Of a DNA stretch of 29,510 nt, positions 22,609 to 29,186 are shown in pieces. Source of the stretch: PALSA-505 sp035308365 (GTDB lineage Bacteria; Actinomycetota; Actinomycetes; Streptosporangiales; Streptosporangiaceae); contig DATGGU010000199.1 of the NCBI GenBank assembly GCA_035308365.1, positions 1 to 29,510 on the forward strand, read 5' to 3'. The notes under the pieces were generated by a model. It did not search any database. It was not told the DNA's origin and saw nothing but the letters and a program-made list of their open reading frames with translations. Numbering within the stretch: position 1 is the stretch's first letter; the number at the start of each line of letters is the position of its first letter. Both the position numbers and the translations under genes were made by a program.

Positions 22609-22708
22609 TTTACGTAGATTACTCCTACGGTGGCGTCGAACATAGACCTTGCAACGAGATAAACCCGCCCACGGATCCCGCGGTAGGCAGGTGGCCCGGG
22701 TCAGCGCG

Positions 22709-23572
22709 TCAGCGGGCCGCGATCTCCGAGCGCCAGCTGTGCCTTGGCTGGTAACCGAGCATGCGGCGGGCCTTCCCGGAGCTCAGCATCGACTCGTGCG
22801 GCCCGGCCTCGTGGCGCAACGGCACGCCGGGGAAGAACTCGGCCATCAGCTCGGTGACCGGGCGGCTCATCACCGTGTCCGGGCTGGCGATGATGAAGGC
22901 CTCGGCCCCGGTGAACGGGGCCTCGAGCGCCTTGCGCACCGCCTGCGCCGCGTCCCTGGCGTCGATGTAGGACCACAGGTTCCACTTCCGCCGGGCCGGG
23001 TCGGCGTCGAACCCGGGGAACTCGGCGTATTCGCTGGTCAGCATCACGTTGGAGAACCGCAGGCTGGCGATCTTCATCTCCGGCTCCCAGCGGCAGAACT
23101 GCCGGGCCATCTCTTCGCCTACCGTCTTCGACAGCGCGTACGCCGACTCCGGCCGCGGTGGGTACTCCTCGTCCACCGGCGCGTACGGCGGCGGGATGTC
23201 GAACGGCAGGCCGAGCACCGTCTCGCTGGACGCCCACACGACGTTCCTGATGCCCCAGTGCCGGGCGCTGGCGAACACGTTGTAGGTGCTGACCGTGTTG
23301 TTGCGGAACAGTTCGGCACCGGGTACCCAGCCGGGCGCCGGGACCGCGGCCAGGTGGACGACCGCGTCGGCACCGTGGTGCCGGTCGTCGATCTGGTGCA
23401 GTGCCTCCATCGTCTGCCCCATGTCGGTCAGGTCCACCCGGGCGAACGGGCACGGGTCACCGGCGGCCCGGACCAGGTCCACGTTCGTGACCGAGTACCC
23501 ATGTTCGAGCAGTTCCGCCAGGCAAGCCCGGCCCAGCTTGCCGCTGCCACCGGTCAGCACCACGTGCGTCAT
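22709..23572 (-). CDS. extended SDR, NAD-dependent epimerase/dehydratase family
   Basis: 287 residues from ATG 23572, with AAGGAGG 6 bases upstream. The Rossmann nucleotide-binding motif is TGGSGKLG (7-14), an acidic Asp at the end of beta-2 ('NVDLV') favours NAD(H), and the catalytic residues are Ser115/116, Tyr145 and Lys149 (YALSK). The length and 'HLAAVPAPGW' match extended SDRs such as sugar epimerases or uronate dehydrogenases; the substrate is unknown. It is divergent from paaZ across 95 bp, so the two may share a regulator. Confidence 0.85.
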   Translation of the reverse strand: MTHVVLTGGSGKLGRACLAELLEHGYSVTNVDLVRAAGDPCPFARVDLTDMGQTMEALHQIDDRHHGADAVVHLAAVPAPGWVPGAELFRNNTVSTYNVFASARHWGIRNVVWASSETVLGLPFDIPPPYAPVDEEYPPRPESAYALSKTVGEEMARQFCRWEPEMKIASLRFSNVMLTSEYAEFPGFDADPARRKWNLWSYIDARDAAQAVRKALEAPFTGAEAFIIASPDTVMSRPVTELMAEFFPGVPLRHEAGPHESMLSSGKARRMLGYQPRHSWRSEIAAR

Positions 23573-23610
23573 CCACGTCCTCCTTAGTCGGCTGCTCCAG
23601 CCATTTCACC

Positions 23611-23635
23611 GGATGCGTATCATCTGGCGCATACA
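23611..23635. promoter_or_regulatory. dyad between SDR and paaZ
   Basis: ATGCG ...10 bases... CGCAT, with GTAT/ATAC nested inside, about 35 bases before the paaZ start. Possible operator; weak. Confidence 0.25.
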
Positions 23636-23667
23636 GACCCTGGGTCCTGGTGAGGAGCTGGTCACCA

Positions 23668-25716
23668 ATGGCGCTGCTGCGAAGCTATGTATGCGGGGAC
23701 TGGTTCACCCCAGCCGGCCAGGGCCGGCCCATGCTGGACGCCGTCACCGGTGCGGAAGTCGCGTCGGTGTCCTCGGCCGGAGTGGACATGGCCGCCGCCC
23801 TGGCCTACGGCCGTTCCACCGGCGGCCCGGCGCTGCGGGAGCTGACCTTCCACCAGCGCGCCGGGCTGCTGAAGGCGCTCGGCTCGCGGCTCCGCGAGCA
23901 CCGGGATGAGCTGTACGCGCTGTCCGCCAGGACCGGAGCCACCCTGGGCGACTCGAAGTTCGACGTGGACGGCGGGATCGGCGTACTGCTCGGCTACGCC
24001 AGCAAGGCGCGGCGCGAACTGCCCAACGACACCGTTTATATTGACGGGGCGGTCGAGCCGCTCGGCCGCGGCGGCCAGTTCGTGGGCCAGCACGTCATGA
24101 CCTCGCTGCGCGGCGTGGCCGTCCAGATCAACGCGTTCAACTTCCCGGTCTGGGGACCGCTGGAGAAGCTCGCCCCGGCGTTCCTGGCCGGCCTGCCGAG
24201 CCTGATCAAGCCGGCCAGCCAGACGGCGTACCTGACCGCGCGGCTGGTCGAGCTGATGGTTTCCTCAGGCTTGCTTCCGGACGGTTCGGTGCAGCTCATC
24301 TGCGGCGGCGTGGGTGATCTGCTCGATCATCTGACCGAGCAGGATCTCGTCTCGTTCACCGGCTCGGCCGCGACCGCGCGGAAACTCCGGGCGCACCCGG
24401 TCATCACCGGCCGGTCGGTGCGCTTCAACGCCGAGGCCGACTCGCTGAACTGCTCCATCCTGGGCCCGGACGCGGCTCCCGGAACGGCCGAGTTCGATCT
24501 GTACGTGAAGCAGCTGGTGACCGAGATGACGGTCAAGGCCGGGCAGAAGTGCACGGCCATCCGGCGCGCGTTCGTGCCGTCCGCCATCGCCGGCGACGTC
24601 ACCGAGGCGGTCAGCGAGCGGCTGGCCAAGGTGGTCGTCGGCAGCCCGGCCGCCGAGGGAGTGCGGATGGGGGCGCTGGCCAGCCTGGAGCAGCGCGAGG
24701 AAGTCCGGCGCAGGGTCAAGGGGCTGCTGGCCGCGGGCCGCTTGGTCTACGGCGACCCGGAGCACGTCGAGGTGGCCGGCGCGGACGCAGAGCGCGGTGC
24801 GTTCATCTCGCCGCTGCTGCTGCGCTGTGATGACCCCGGCCGGGCCGAGCCGCACGAGATCGAGGCGTTCGGCCCGGTGGCGACGATCATGGGCTACTCC
24901 GGCACCGGCGAGGTGGCTGGCCTGGCGGCGCGTGGGCTGGGCAGCCTGGTCGGCTCGGTGGTTACCGCGGACGCTGACTTCGCCCGCGACGTGGTGCTCG
25001 GCGTCGCCCCCTGGCATGGCCGCCTGCTGGTGCTCGACCACGACGATGCGGCCGAGTCCACCGGCCATGGCTCCCCGTTGCCGCCGCTGGTACATGGCGG
25101 TCCCGGCCGGGCCGGCGGCGGCGAGGAGATGGGTGGCATCCGCGGTGTGTTGCACTACATGCAGCGCACGGCGGTGCAGGGCAGCCCGCGGGTGCTGGCC
25201 GCGGTCACCGGGCGCTGGGTTCCAGGTGCGGCCAGGAACGCCGACGGCATGCACCCGTTCCGCAAGCCACTGGCCGACCTGCGGCCCGGGGACACCGTGA
25301 CCGCCGGCCCGCGCCGGGTGACGCTGGCGGATATCGAGCACTTCGCGGAGTTCACCGGCGACACGTTCTATGCGCACATGGACGAGGGAGCGGCCAGGGC
25401 CAACCCGTTCTTCGACGGCCGGGTCGCGCATGGCTACCTGGTGCTGTCGTTCGCGGCCGGGCTGTTCGTCGACCCCGATCCAGGGCCGGTGCTGGCCAAC
25501 TACGGCGTCGAGAACCTGCGCTTCCTCACGCCCGTCTACCCTGACGACGAACTGACCGTCACGCTGACCTGCAAGCAGATCATCCCGCGTGAGGACGCCG
25601 GGCACGGCGAGGTGCGCTGGGACACCGACGTGACGAACCAGAAGGGCGAGTCGGTGGCCAAGTACGACGTGCTCACCATGGTCGCCAAGCAGTGGCCACC
25701 GGCTGATCCGCAATAG
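23668..25716 (+). CDS. paaZ: PaaZ: oxepin-CoA hydrolase / 3-oxo-5,6-dehydrosuberyl-CoA semialdehyde dehydrogenase
   Basis: 682 residues from ATG 23668, with AGGAG 10 bases upstream; the E. coli enzyme is 681. The N-terminal ~520 residues are an NADP-type aldehyde dehydrogenase with catalytic Glu256 ('FNAEADSLN') and Cys295 ('KAGQKCTAIRR'), the same numbers as in E. coli PaaZ. The C-terminal ~150 residues are an (R)-hydratase/MaoC domain with 'DTFYAHMDEGAARANPFFDG' supplying the Asp/His pair (about 565 and 570). It opens the oxepin ring and oxidises the resulting aldehyde in phenylacetate degradation. No paaABCDE, paaK or paaG genes are in the window, so here it is separated from the pathway. 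Confidence 0.93.
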   Translation: MALLRSYVCGDWFTPAGQGRPMLDAVTGAEVASVSSAGVDMAAALAYGRSTGGPALRELTFHQRAGLLKALGSRLREHRDELYALSARTGATLGDSKFDVDGGIGVLLGYASKARRELPNDTVYIDGAVEPLGRGGQFVGQHVMTSLRGVAVQINAFNFPVWGPLEKLAPAFLAGLPSLIKPASQTAYLTARLVELMVSSGLLPDGSVQLICGGVGDLLDHLTEQDLVSFTGSAATARKLRAHPVITGRSVRFNAEADSLNCSILGPDAAPGTAEFDLYVKQLVTEMTVKAGQKCTAIRRAFVPSAIAGDVTEAVSERLAKVVVGSPAAEGVRMGALASLEQREEVRRRVKGLLAAGRLVYGDPEHVEVAGADAERGAFISPLLLRCDDPGRAEPHEIEAFGPVATIMGYSGTGEVAGLAARGLGSLVGSVVTADADFARDVVLGVAPWHGRLLVLDHDDAAESTGHGSPLPPLVHGGPGRAGGGEEMGGIRGVLHYMQRTAVQGSPRVLAAVTGRWVPGAARNADGMHPFRKPLADLRPGDTVTAGPRRVTLADIEHFAEFTGDTFYAHMDEGAARANPFFDGRVAHGYLVLSFAAGLFVDPDPGPVLANYGVENLRFLTPVYPDDELTVTLTCKQIIPREDAGHGEVRWDTDVTNQKGESVAKYDVLTMVAKQWPPADPQ

Positions 25717-25753
25717 CTGACCTGGGCCGCCGCAGGCCGGTGACGGCGACGAT

Positions 25754-25767
25754 GGGACCAAAGTCCC
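25754..25767. promoter_or_regulatory. DosR/DevR box (primary) before small ORF
   Basis: GGGACCAAAGTCCC, a perfect match to the core of the known DosR box (GGGACTWWAGTCCC-like). It is identical, in reverse complement, to the box at 27106-27119. Confidence 0.78.
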
Positions 25768-25775
25768 ACGTACTT

Positions 25776-25789
25776 GGGCCGGTCGGCCC
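25776..25789. promoter_or_regulatory. secondary DosR-like box
   Basis: GGGCCGGTCGGCCC palindrome, centre exactly 22 bp from the primary box. DosR promoters often carry such a weaker neighbour. Confidence 0.5.
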
Positions 25790-25808
25790 TATGGTCCCGC
25801 CCGGCCGC

Positions 25809-25843
25809 CTGGTGTGCTTGTGCACGGCACGAGCACACACCAG
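25809..25843 (+). other. long 5'-leader hairpin before small ORF
   Basis: CTGGTGTGCTTGTGC, loop ACG, GCACGAG-CA-CACACCAG: 15 pairs with one G-T wobble and a 2-base bulge. It lies 5 bases before the GAGGGA ribosome site. No T-run follows, so it is more likely an mRNA-stabilising or translation-control element than a terminator. Confidence 0.55.
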
Positions 25844-25860
25844 AACTTGAGGGACCTTCC

Positions 25861-26022
25861 ATGACCGTGCTTGACCTGGAACCGGTGTGTACACCGGTGG
25901 CGCCAGCCGTCGGGGGTTTTCTCTCACAATGGCCGTCCGAGGCCGAACCCGCCTGCGCCGCGGCGGGGCGGGTGTCCTCGGCTAGATCGAGTCGCTGCCG
26001 CTGGGCTGGGGCAGCCTGGTGA
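25861..26022 (+). CDS. small protein under DosR-box control
   Basis: 53 residues from ATG 25861, with GAGGGA (25849-25854) upstream. The sequence begins MTVLDLEPVCTPVAPAVGG and becomes Arg/Ala/Trp-rich at the end; no homology recognised, no membrane helix. The case for a gene rests on the DosR boxes about 95 bases upstream, the leader hairpin and the ribosome site. The last third overlaps one arm of a perfect 15-bp inverted repeat, so the native 3' end may have been altered or replaced. Confidence 0.45.
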   Translation: MTVLDLEPVCTPVAPAVGGFLSQWPSEAEPACAAAGRVSSARSSRCRWAGAAW

Positions 26023-26064
26023 CAGAGCGGGGCGCCAGGCTATCTCGCGCAGCGGCAGCGACTC
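25989..26064. repeat. perfect 15-bp inverted repeat, 46-bp interior
   Basis: GAGTCGCTGCCGCTG (25989-26003) and its exact complement (26050-26064). It could be a large hairpin terminator for the small ORF or the ends of a tiny non-autonomous element; no target-site duplication is seen. Confidence 0.6.
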
Positions 26065-26150
26065 TCCCCGGGCCGGGCAACTGACCACCGCATACACGAG
26101 GCCGCCACGAGGGTGTCACAGGGGCCATCCTCTGGCAGTCTTGGCCGCGG

Positions 26151-27008
26151 TCAGCCCGCCAGCAGCGCGGCGGCGTGGTCGGGAACGAAGGTCTGCGACT
26201 CCATCGGGGCCCGCACGTAACCCTGGGATTTCGGCCGGTGCGGCAACTCGAGCAGCCGGCGCTGCACGTCGTGATAGTCGATCGTGCTCAGCAGGTGGGC
26301 GATCATGTTGATCCGGGCCCGCCGCTTGTCGGCGCTGTCCACCACGTACCAGGGGGCCTCGGGGATATCGGTGTGCACGAACATCTCGTCCTTGGCCCTG
26401 GAGTAGTCCTCCCACCGGGTGATCGACTCCAGATCCATCGGGGACAGCTTCCAGCGCCGCATCGGGTCCTTGAGCCGGGCCTCGAAACGGCGCTCCTGTT
26501 CCTCGTCGCTCACCGAGAACCAGTACTTGCGCAGCACGATGCCTTCCTCTACCAGCAGCCGCTCGAAGATCGGGCACTGGTGCAGGAACCGGCTGTACTG
26601 CTCCTTCGTGCAAAAGCCCATCACGTGCTCGACCCCGGCGCGGTTGTACCAGCTCCGGTCGAACAGCACGATCTCGCCGGCCGCGGGCAGGTGCGCGATG
26701 TAGCGCTGGAAGTACCACTGCGACTCTTCCCGCGCGGTCGGCGCGGGCAGGGCGGCGATCCGGGCCACCCTGGGGTTGAGGTACTCGGTGACCCGCTTGA
26801 TCGTACTGCCCTTGCCGGCCGCGTCCCGGCCCTCGAAGACCACGACCAGGCGGACTCCCTCGGTCTTCACCCATTCCTGCAGCTTGACCAGCTCGGCCTG
26901 CAGCCGGAACAGCTCCTTCTCGTAGATCTGGCGGGGCAGCCGCGCCGGGGGAGCGCCCGTCTTGGCGTGCTTGTCCTGCTTGCCGCCCTTGCCGTTGTGC
27001 TGCGCCAT
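26151..27008 (-). CDS. ppk2: polyphosphate kinase 2 (PPK2)
   Basis: 285 residues from ATG 27008, with AAGGGGAG upstream. It has the PPK2 core: Walker A 'GRDAAGKGS' (60-68), 'WYFQRYIAHLP', Walker B and lid start 'FDRSWYNRA' (116-124), then 'KYWFSVSDEEQERRF' and 'RWKLSPMDLES'. A Lys/Gly-rich N-terminal tail precedes it. These enzymes use polyphosphate to phosphorylate nucleoside diphosphates (or the reverse); length and single domain fit class I. DosR boxes 75-110 bp upstream, shared with the divergent 27155 gene, suggest hypoxia control, consistent with energy supply from polyphosphate when respiration stops (inference). Confidence 0.93.
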   Translation of the reverse strand: MAQHNGKGGKQDKHAKTGAPPARLPRQIYEKELFRLQAELVKLQEWVKTEGVRLVVVFEGRDAAGKGSTIKRVTEYLNPRVARIAALPAPTAREESQWYFQRYIAHLPAAGEIVLFDRSWYNRAGVEHVMGFCTKEQYSRFLHQCPIFERLLVEEGIVLRKYWFSVSDEEQERRFEARLKDPMRRWKLSPMDLESITRWEDYSRAKDEMFVHTDIPEAPWYVVDSADKRRARINMIAHLLSTIDYHDVQRRLLELPHRPKSQGYVRAPMESQTFVPDHAAALLAG

Positions 27009-27083
27009 CGTGCTCCCCTTCGGCTCGGCTACACCCTTGACCTACCCAGATCGCCGGGGATCACGGCGTGATGCTCAGGCCGG

Positions 27084-27097
27084 GGGACTTAGGTCGG
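27084..27097. promoter_or_regulatory. secondary DosR-like box
   Basis: GGGACTTAGGTCGG; left half consensus, right half partial. Centre 22 bp from the primary box at 27106, the same spacing as the pair at 25754/25776. Confidence 0.6.
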
Positions 27098-27105
27098 TGA
27101 AGACG

Positions 27106-27119
27106 GGGACTTTGGTCCC
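27106..27119. promoter_or_regulatory. DosR/DevR box (primary)
   Basis: GGGACTTTGGTCCC, reverse complement of the 25754 box. Its centre is 42.5 bases before ATG 27155; if that mRNA is leaderless, the two boxes fall at about -42 and -64, the classic DosR arrangement. Confidence 0.8.
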
Positions 27120-27154
27120 ATGTGGTCCGGCTGCGTATCCGGTTGACTACACAC

Positions 27155-27598
27155 ATGTTCATCGCCGGCGAAGCGCGCCTGGAGGTTGACTTCCCGATCG
27201 CCACTGCCAGGCTGGAGGACCTGGCCCGGGGCAGCTCGCTGGCGAGCGTGTCCGGGGCCGCCTACGGCGGTGTACCGGGAGTGTCCGGTCTGGTCTCGGT
27301 CTCTTTCCTGGATCTTGTGGTCCGTGAAGATTCGGTGGTCCTGGGGGTGCGGTGGAACGCGGCCGGTCCTGGCGGCGCGCTGTTCCCGGCCCTCGATGCC
27401 AACATCATCCTGACCGCGGACGGCGAGCGGGCGACCGTGCTGCGGCTGGAGGGCGCCTACCGGGCGTTCCCGGGCGAGCTGGATTCGGTGACCCCGGACC
27501 AGATGGCCACGGCGACGATCCGCAGTTTCGTCGCCGGCCTTGCCAGGGCCATTGCCTGCCCCGCGGGCACGGCCGGGGCAGGCCAGCCCGGCGACTGA
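27155..27598 (+). CDS. DosR-box-controlled protein, SRPBCC-like (tentative)
   Basis: 147 residues from ATG 27155; an in-frame GTG at 27122 would start inside the regulatory region and is less likely. No ribosome site precedes the ATG, in keeping with a leaderless transcript. The protein is soluble, alternating beta strands and one long C-terminal helix ('PDQMATATIRSFVAGLARAI'); the pattern loosely resembles an SRPBCC/polyketide-cyclase fold, but there is no decisive motif. It is divergent from ppk2, with paired DosR boxes between them. The stop is followed at once by a 15-bp tandem repeat array. Confidence 0.7.
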   Translation: MFIAGEARLEVDFPIATARLEDLARGSSLASVSGAAYGGVPGVSGLVSVSFLDLVVREDSVVLGVRWNAAGPGGALFPALDANIILTADGERATVLRLEGAYRAFPGELDSVTPDQMATATIRSFVAGLARAIACPAGTAGAGQPGD

Positions 27599-27600
27599 GC

Positions 27601-27681
27601 CGGCCAGGGTTCAGCCGGCCAGGGTTCAGCCGGCCTGGGTTCAGCCGGCCTGGGTTCAGCCGGCCAGGGTTCAGCCGGCCA
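27601..27681. repeat. 15-bp tandem repeat x5 at a convergent gene junction
   Basis: CGGCCAGGGTTCAGC, or the variant with CGGCCT, at 27601, 27616, 27631, 27646 and 27661, plus a partial sixth. Each contains GCCGGC across its border and copies the tail of the CopD-like gene (reverse: CTGGCCGGCTGA, ending in its TGA stop). Confidence 0.92.
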
Positions 27682-28078
27682 GCAGGACGCCGAGGAAGAG
27701 TGCCGCCAGCGCGCTGAGGCCGGTCAGGGCGCCGAAGACTGCTTGCCCGGCCGGACCGCGGGCCCGTATGTGCAGGGCCGCGGCCACGCCGGACACGGCC
27801 ACGGCCACCAGCTTGACGATGAGCGTCGCCCGGTAGCTGGAGTCGTGGCTGATCTGCGGCGAGACAGCCGTGATGTTCCAGATCCCGGTGGCGATGAGCA
27901 CGGCGAACGCGGTCCAGGCGACCTGGTTGAACCGCCGCGCAGCGGCTCGTGGCACCTCGGCGCCGAACCGGCGCAGCACCGGTACCAGAGCCGCCAGCGT
28001 CAACTGGCCGCCCACCCACACGGTCGCAGCCAGCACGTGCAGAAAGAGCCGGATGGTGTCCAGGCTGACCGGAAGCAT
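27671..28078 (-). CDS. CopD-like / DUF2269-type four-helix membrane protein
   Basis: 135 residues from ATG 28078, with four membrane helices (about 9-28, 51-70, 82-102, 112-133). 'LFLHVLAATVWVGGQLTLAA' in helix 1 and 'ARRFNQVAWTAFAVLIATGI' in helix 2 match the CopD-like family, whose conserved His and Trp may bind copper or haem. The function is not established; copper uptake or a redox role is family-based inference. It starts 5 bp after the TetR gene, so the two are co-transcribed. Its last codons are the template of the 15-bp repeat array. Confidence 0.78.
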   Translation of the reverse strand: MLPVSLDTIRLFLHVLAATVWVGGQLTLAALVPVLRRFGAEVPRAAARRFNQVAWTAFAVLIATGIWNITAVSPQISHDSSYRATLIVKLVAVAVSGVAAALHIRARGPAGQAVFGALTGLSALAALFLGVLLAG

Positions 28079-28083
28079 CTGAT

Positions 28084-28677
28084 CTACCGCAGGTACCCTT
28101 CGACCGCCTGCGCGGCCAGGTCCACGATCTCCTCCGGGCTGGCCTTGACGAGCGTCTCCACCCCGATGACGTGGCGCAGCATGGCGATGCCGATGAGCTG
28201 CCCGGCGACCAGCGAAGCCCGCAGGCGCGCGTCCGCATGGCCGGTGTGCCTTGCGATGACCGGCAGCAGTTCCGTGGTCAGGAACTCACGCAGCATGGCG
28301 GCGGCCTTGTCGCTGGAGACCGCCGAGCGGACCAGGGCGATGATGGCGTTGCGGCTCTGGTCGCTGTCGACGAGCTGCAGGTAGCTGCGGACGAGGGTGG
28401 CGGCGAACTCGTGGCCGGGCAGCGTCGCGAGGCCGGCCAGCAGCTCGGAAAGGCCCGCGGGCAGCCCGGTCGCGGCGGCGAACAGCCCTTCCTTGGTGCC
28501 GAAGTAGTGGATGAGCAGTGCGGGATCCACCCGGGCCCCGGTGGCGATGCTGCGCAGCGAGGTGGCGTCGTAGCCGCGGGTGGCGAACCGCTGGCGGGCC
28601 ACGGTCAGGATGGCCTCGCGGGTGCCCGGAGCCCCGGGCCGCCGGCCGGTCCGTCCCGCCGGGCGGGTCTGGCTCAC
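28084..28677 (-). CDS. TetR-family transcriptional regulator
   Basis: 197 residues from GTG 28677, which overlaps the TGA of the truncated ABC ATPase remnant (GTGA). The N-terminal HTH is 'TREAILTVARQRFATRGYDA', 'SLRSIATGARVDPALLIHYF' and 'GTKEGLFAAATG'. The C-terminal ligand domain is of the TetR_C_17-like type ('FAATLVRSYLQLVD', 'LREFLTTELLPVIARHTG', 'RASLVAGQLIGIAMLRHVIG'). Such regulators usually control the exporter next to them, but the ABC exporter here has been reduced to fragments, leaving regulator and CopD-like gene. Confidence 0.92.
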   Translation of the reverse strand: MSQTRPAGRTGRRPGAPGTREAILTVARQRFATRGYDATSLRSIATGARVDPALLIHYFGTKEGLFAAATGLPAGLSELLAGLATLPGHEFAATLVRSYLQLVDSDQSRNAIIALVRSAVSSDKAAAMLREFLTTELLPVIARHTGHADARLRASLVAGQLIGIAMLRHVIGVETLVKASPEEIVDLAAQAVEGYLR

Positions 28678-28952
28678 CCGGCGGCCGGTTCGGTTGCCGG
28701 GTTGGTCACGATGGCCACAAACGCCTCCTCGAGGTTCGCCGGTACGATCTCGATGGCCGCCGCGATGCCCGCGGCGGACAGCAGCGCGGCGGCGGCCGGT
28801 GCGGTCCCGCCTACGCGCAGCACCCGGCCGTGCAGCTGAACAGGGATGTTGCCCTCGTCGAGCAGGGTGAAGGCGCGGTTGTAATCGCCGCAGCGCACCT
28901 CGGCCACCGTGCGGCCGGCGATGATCTCCGCTGTGCTGCCCCTCGCCAGCCC
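28674..28952 (-). pseudogene. C-terminal remnant of an ABC transporter ATP-binding protein
   Basis: A 92-residue open stretch reads 'GLARGSTAEIIAGRTVAEVR', then 'FTLLDEGNIPVQLHGRVLRV' and 'EIVPANLEEAFVAIV': the end of drug-exporter type ATPases, after the H-loop. Walker A, signature and Walker B are all missing. The stop overlaps the TetR start, as in an intact operon. It joins the permease fragment at about 28953. Confidence 0.75.
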
Positions 28953-28953
28953 G

Positions 28954-29028
28954 CAGGACGATCATCGTGGCGACCGTGCGCCGGTCCCGCCTGAGTTCCC
29001 GGAATTCCTTGACGATCATCGCCAGCAT
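28954..29028 (-). pseudogene. N-terminal remnant of an ABC-2 permease
   Basis: ATG 29028 has an ideal AGGAGG ribosome site, and the first 25 codons (MLAMIVKEFRELRRDRRTVA, then TMIVL) match the cytosolic start of ABC-2 type permeases, which normally runs on into the first membrane helix. After MIVL the sequence switches, out of frame, to the ATPase C-terminus. One deletion appears to have removed most of both genes. Confidence 0.75.
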
Positions 29029-29043
29029 ACGGAACCTCCTAAG

Positions 29044-29078
29044 TCAACAGTTATTGAACTCTACATTCATTGAAGTCG
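29044..29078. promoter_or_regulatory. A/T-rich promoter/operator of the TetR operon
   Basis: Repeated TTCAAT / TTGA elements (TCAACAGTTATTGA and TTCATTGAA dyads) just upstream of the AGGAGG and ATG 29028. Likely the TetR operator with its promoter; exact -35/-10 not settled. Confidence 0.45.
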
Positions 29079-29082
29079 GCAA

Positions 29083-29097
29083 GCGTTGATTTAACGC
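29083..29097. promoter_or_regulatory. palindrome upstream of DosR-like gene
   Basis: GCGTTGATTTAACGC, 5-bp perfect arms, followed by GGGGAAATCCC (29098-29108). Possible operator of the DosR-like gene; the second element only faintly resembles a DosR box. Confidence 0.3.
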
Positions 29098-29186
29098 GGG
29101 GAAATCCCAGGTCGTTTTGTAGGGTGAACGACGAAACGTCCGCTGGTGAACTCGCCGGGCGGCCGGCTCATGGGAGGGGCACGCCG

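Noticed and set aside
24265..25761. 498-residue minus-strand frame opposite paaZ
   Set aside because: Antisense shadow; PaaZ catalytic residues fix the real strand.
29098..29108. GGGGAAATCCC as a DosR box autoregulating the DosR-like gene
   Set aside because: It lacks the GGGAC/GTCCC half-sites and the 14-bp geometry seen in the two good boxes.
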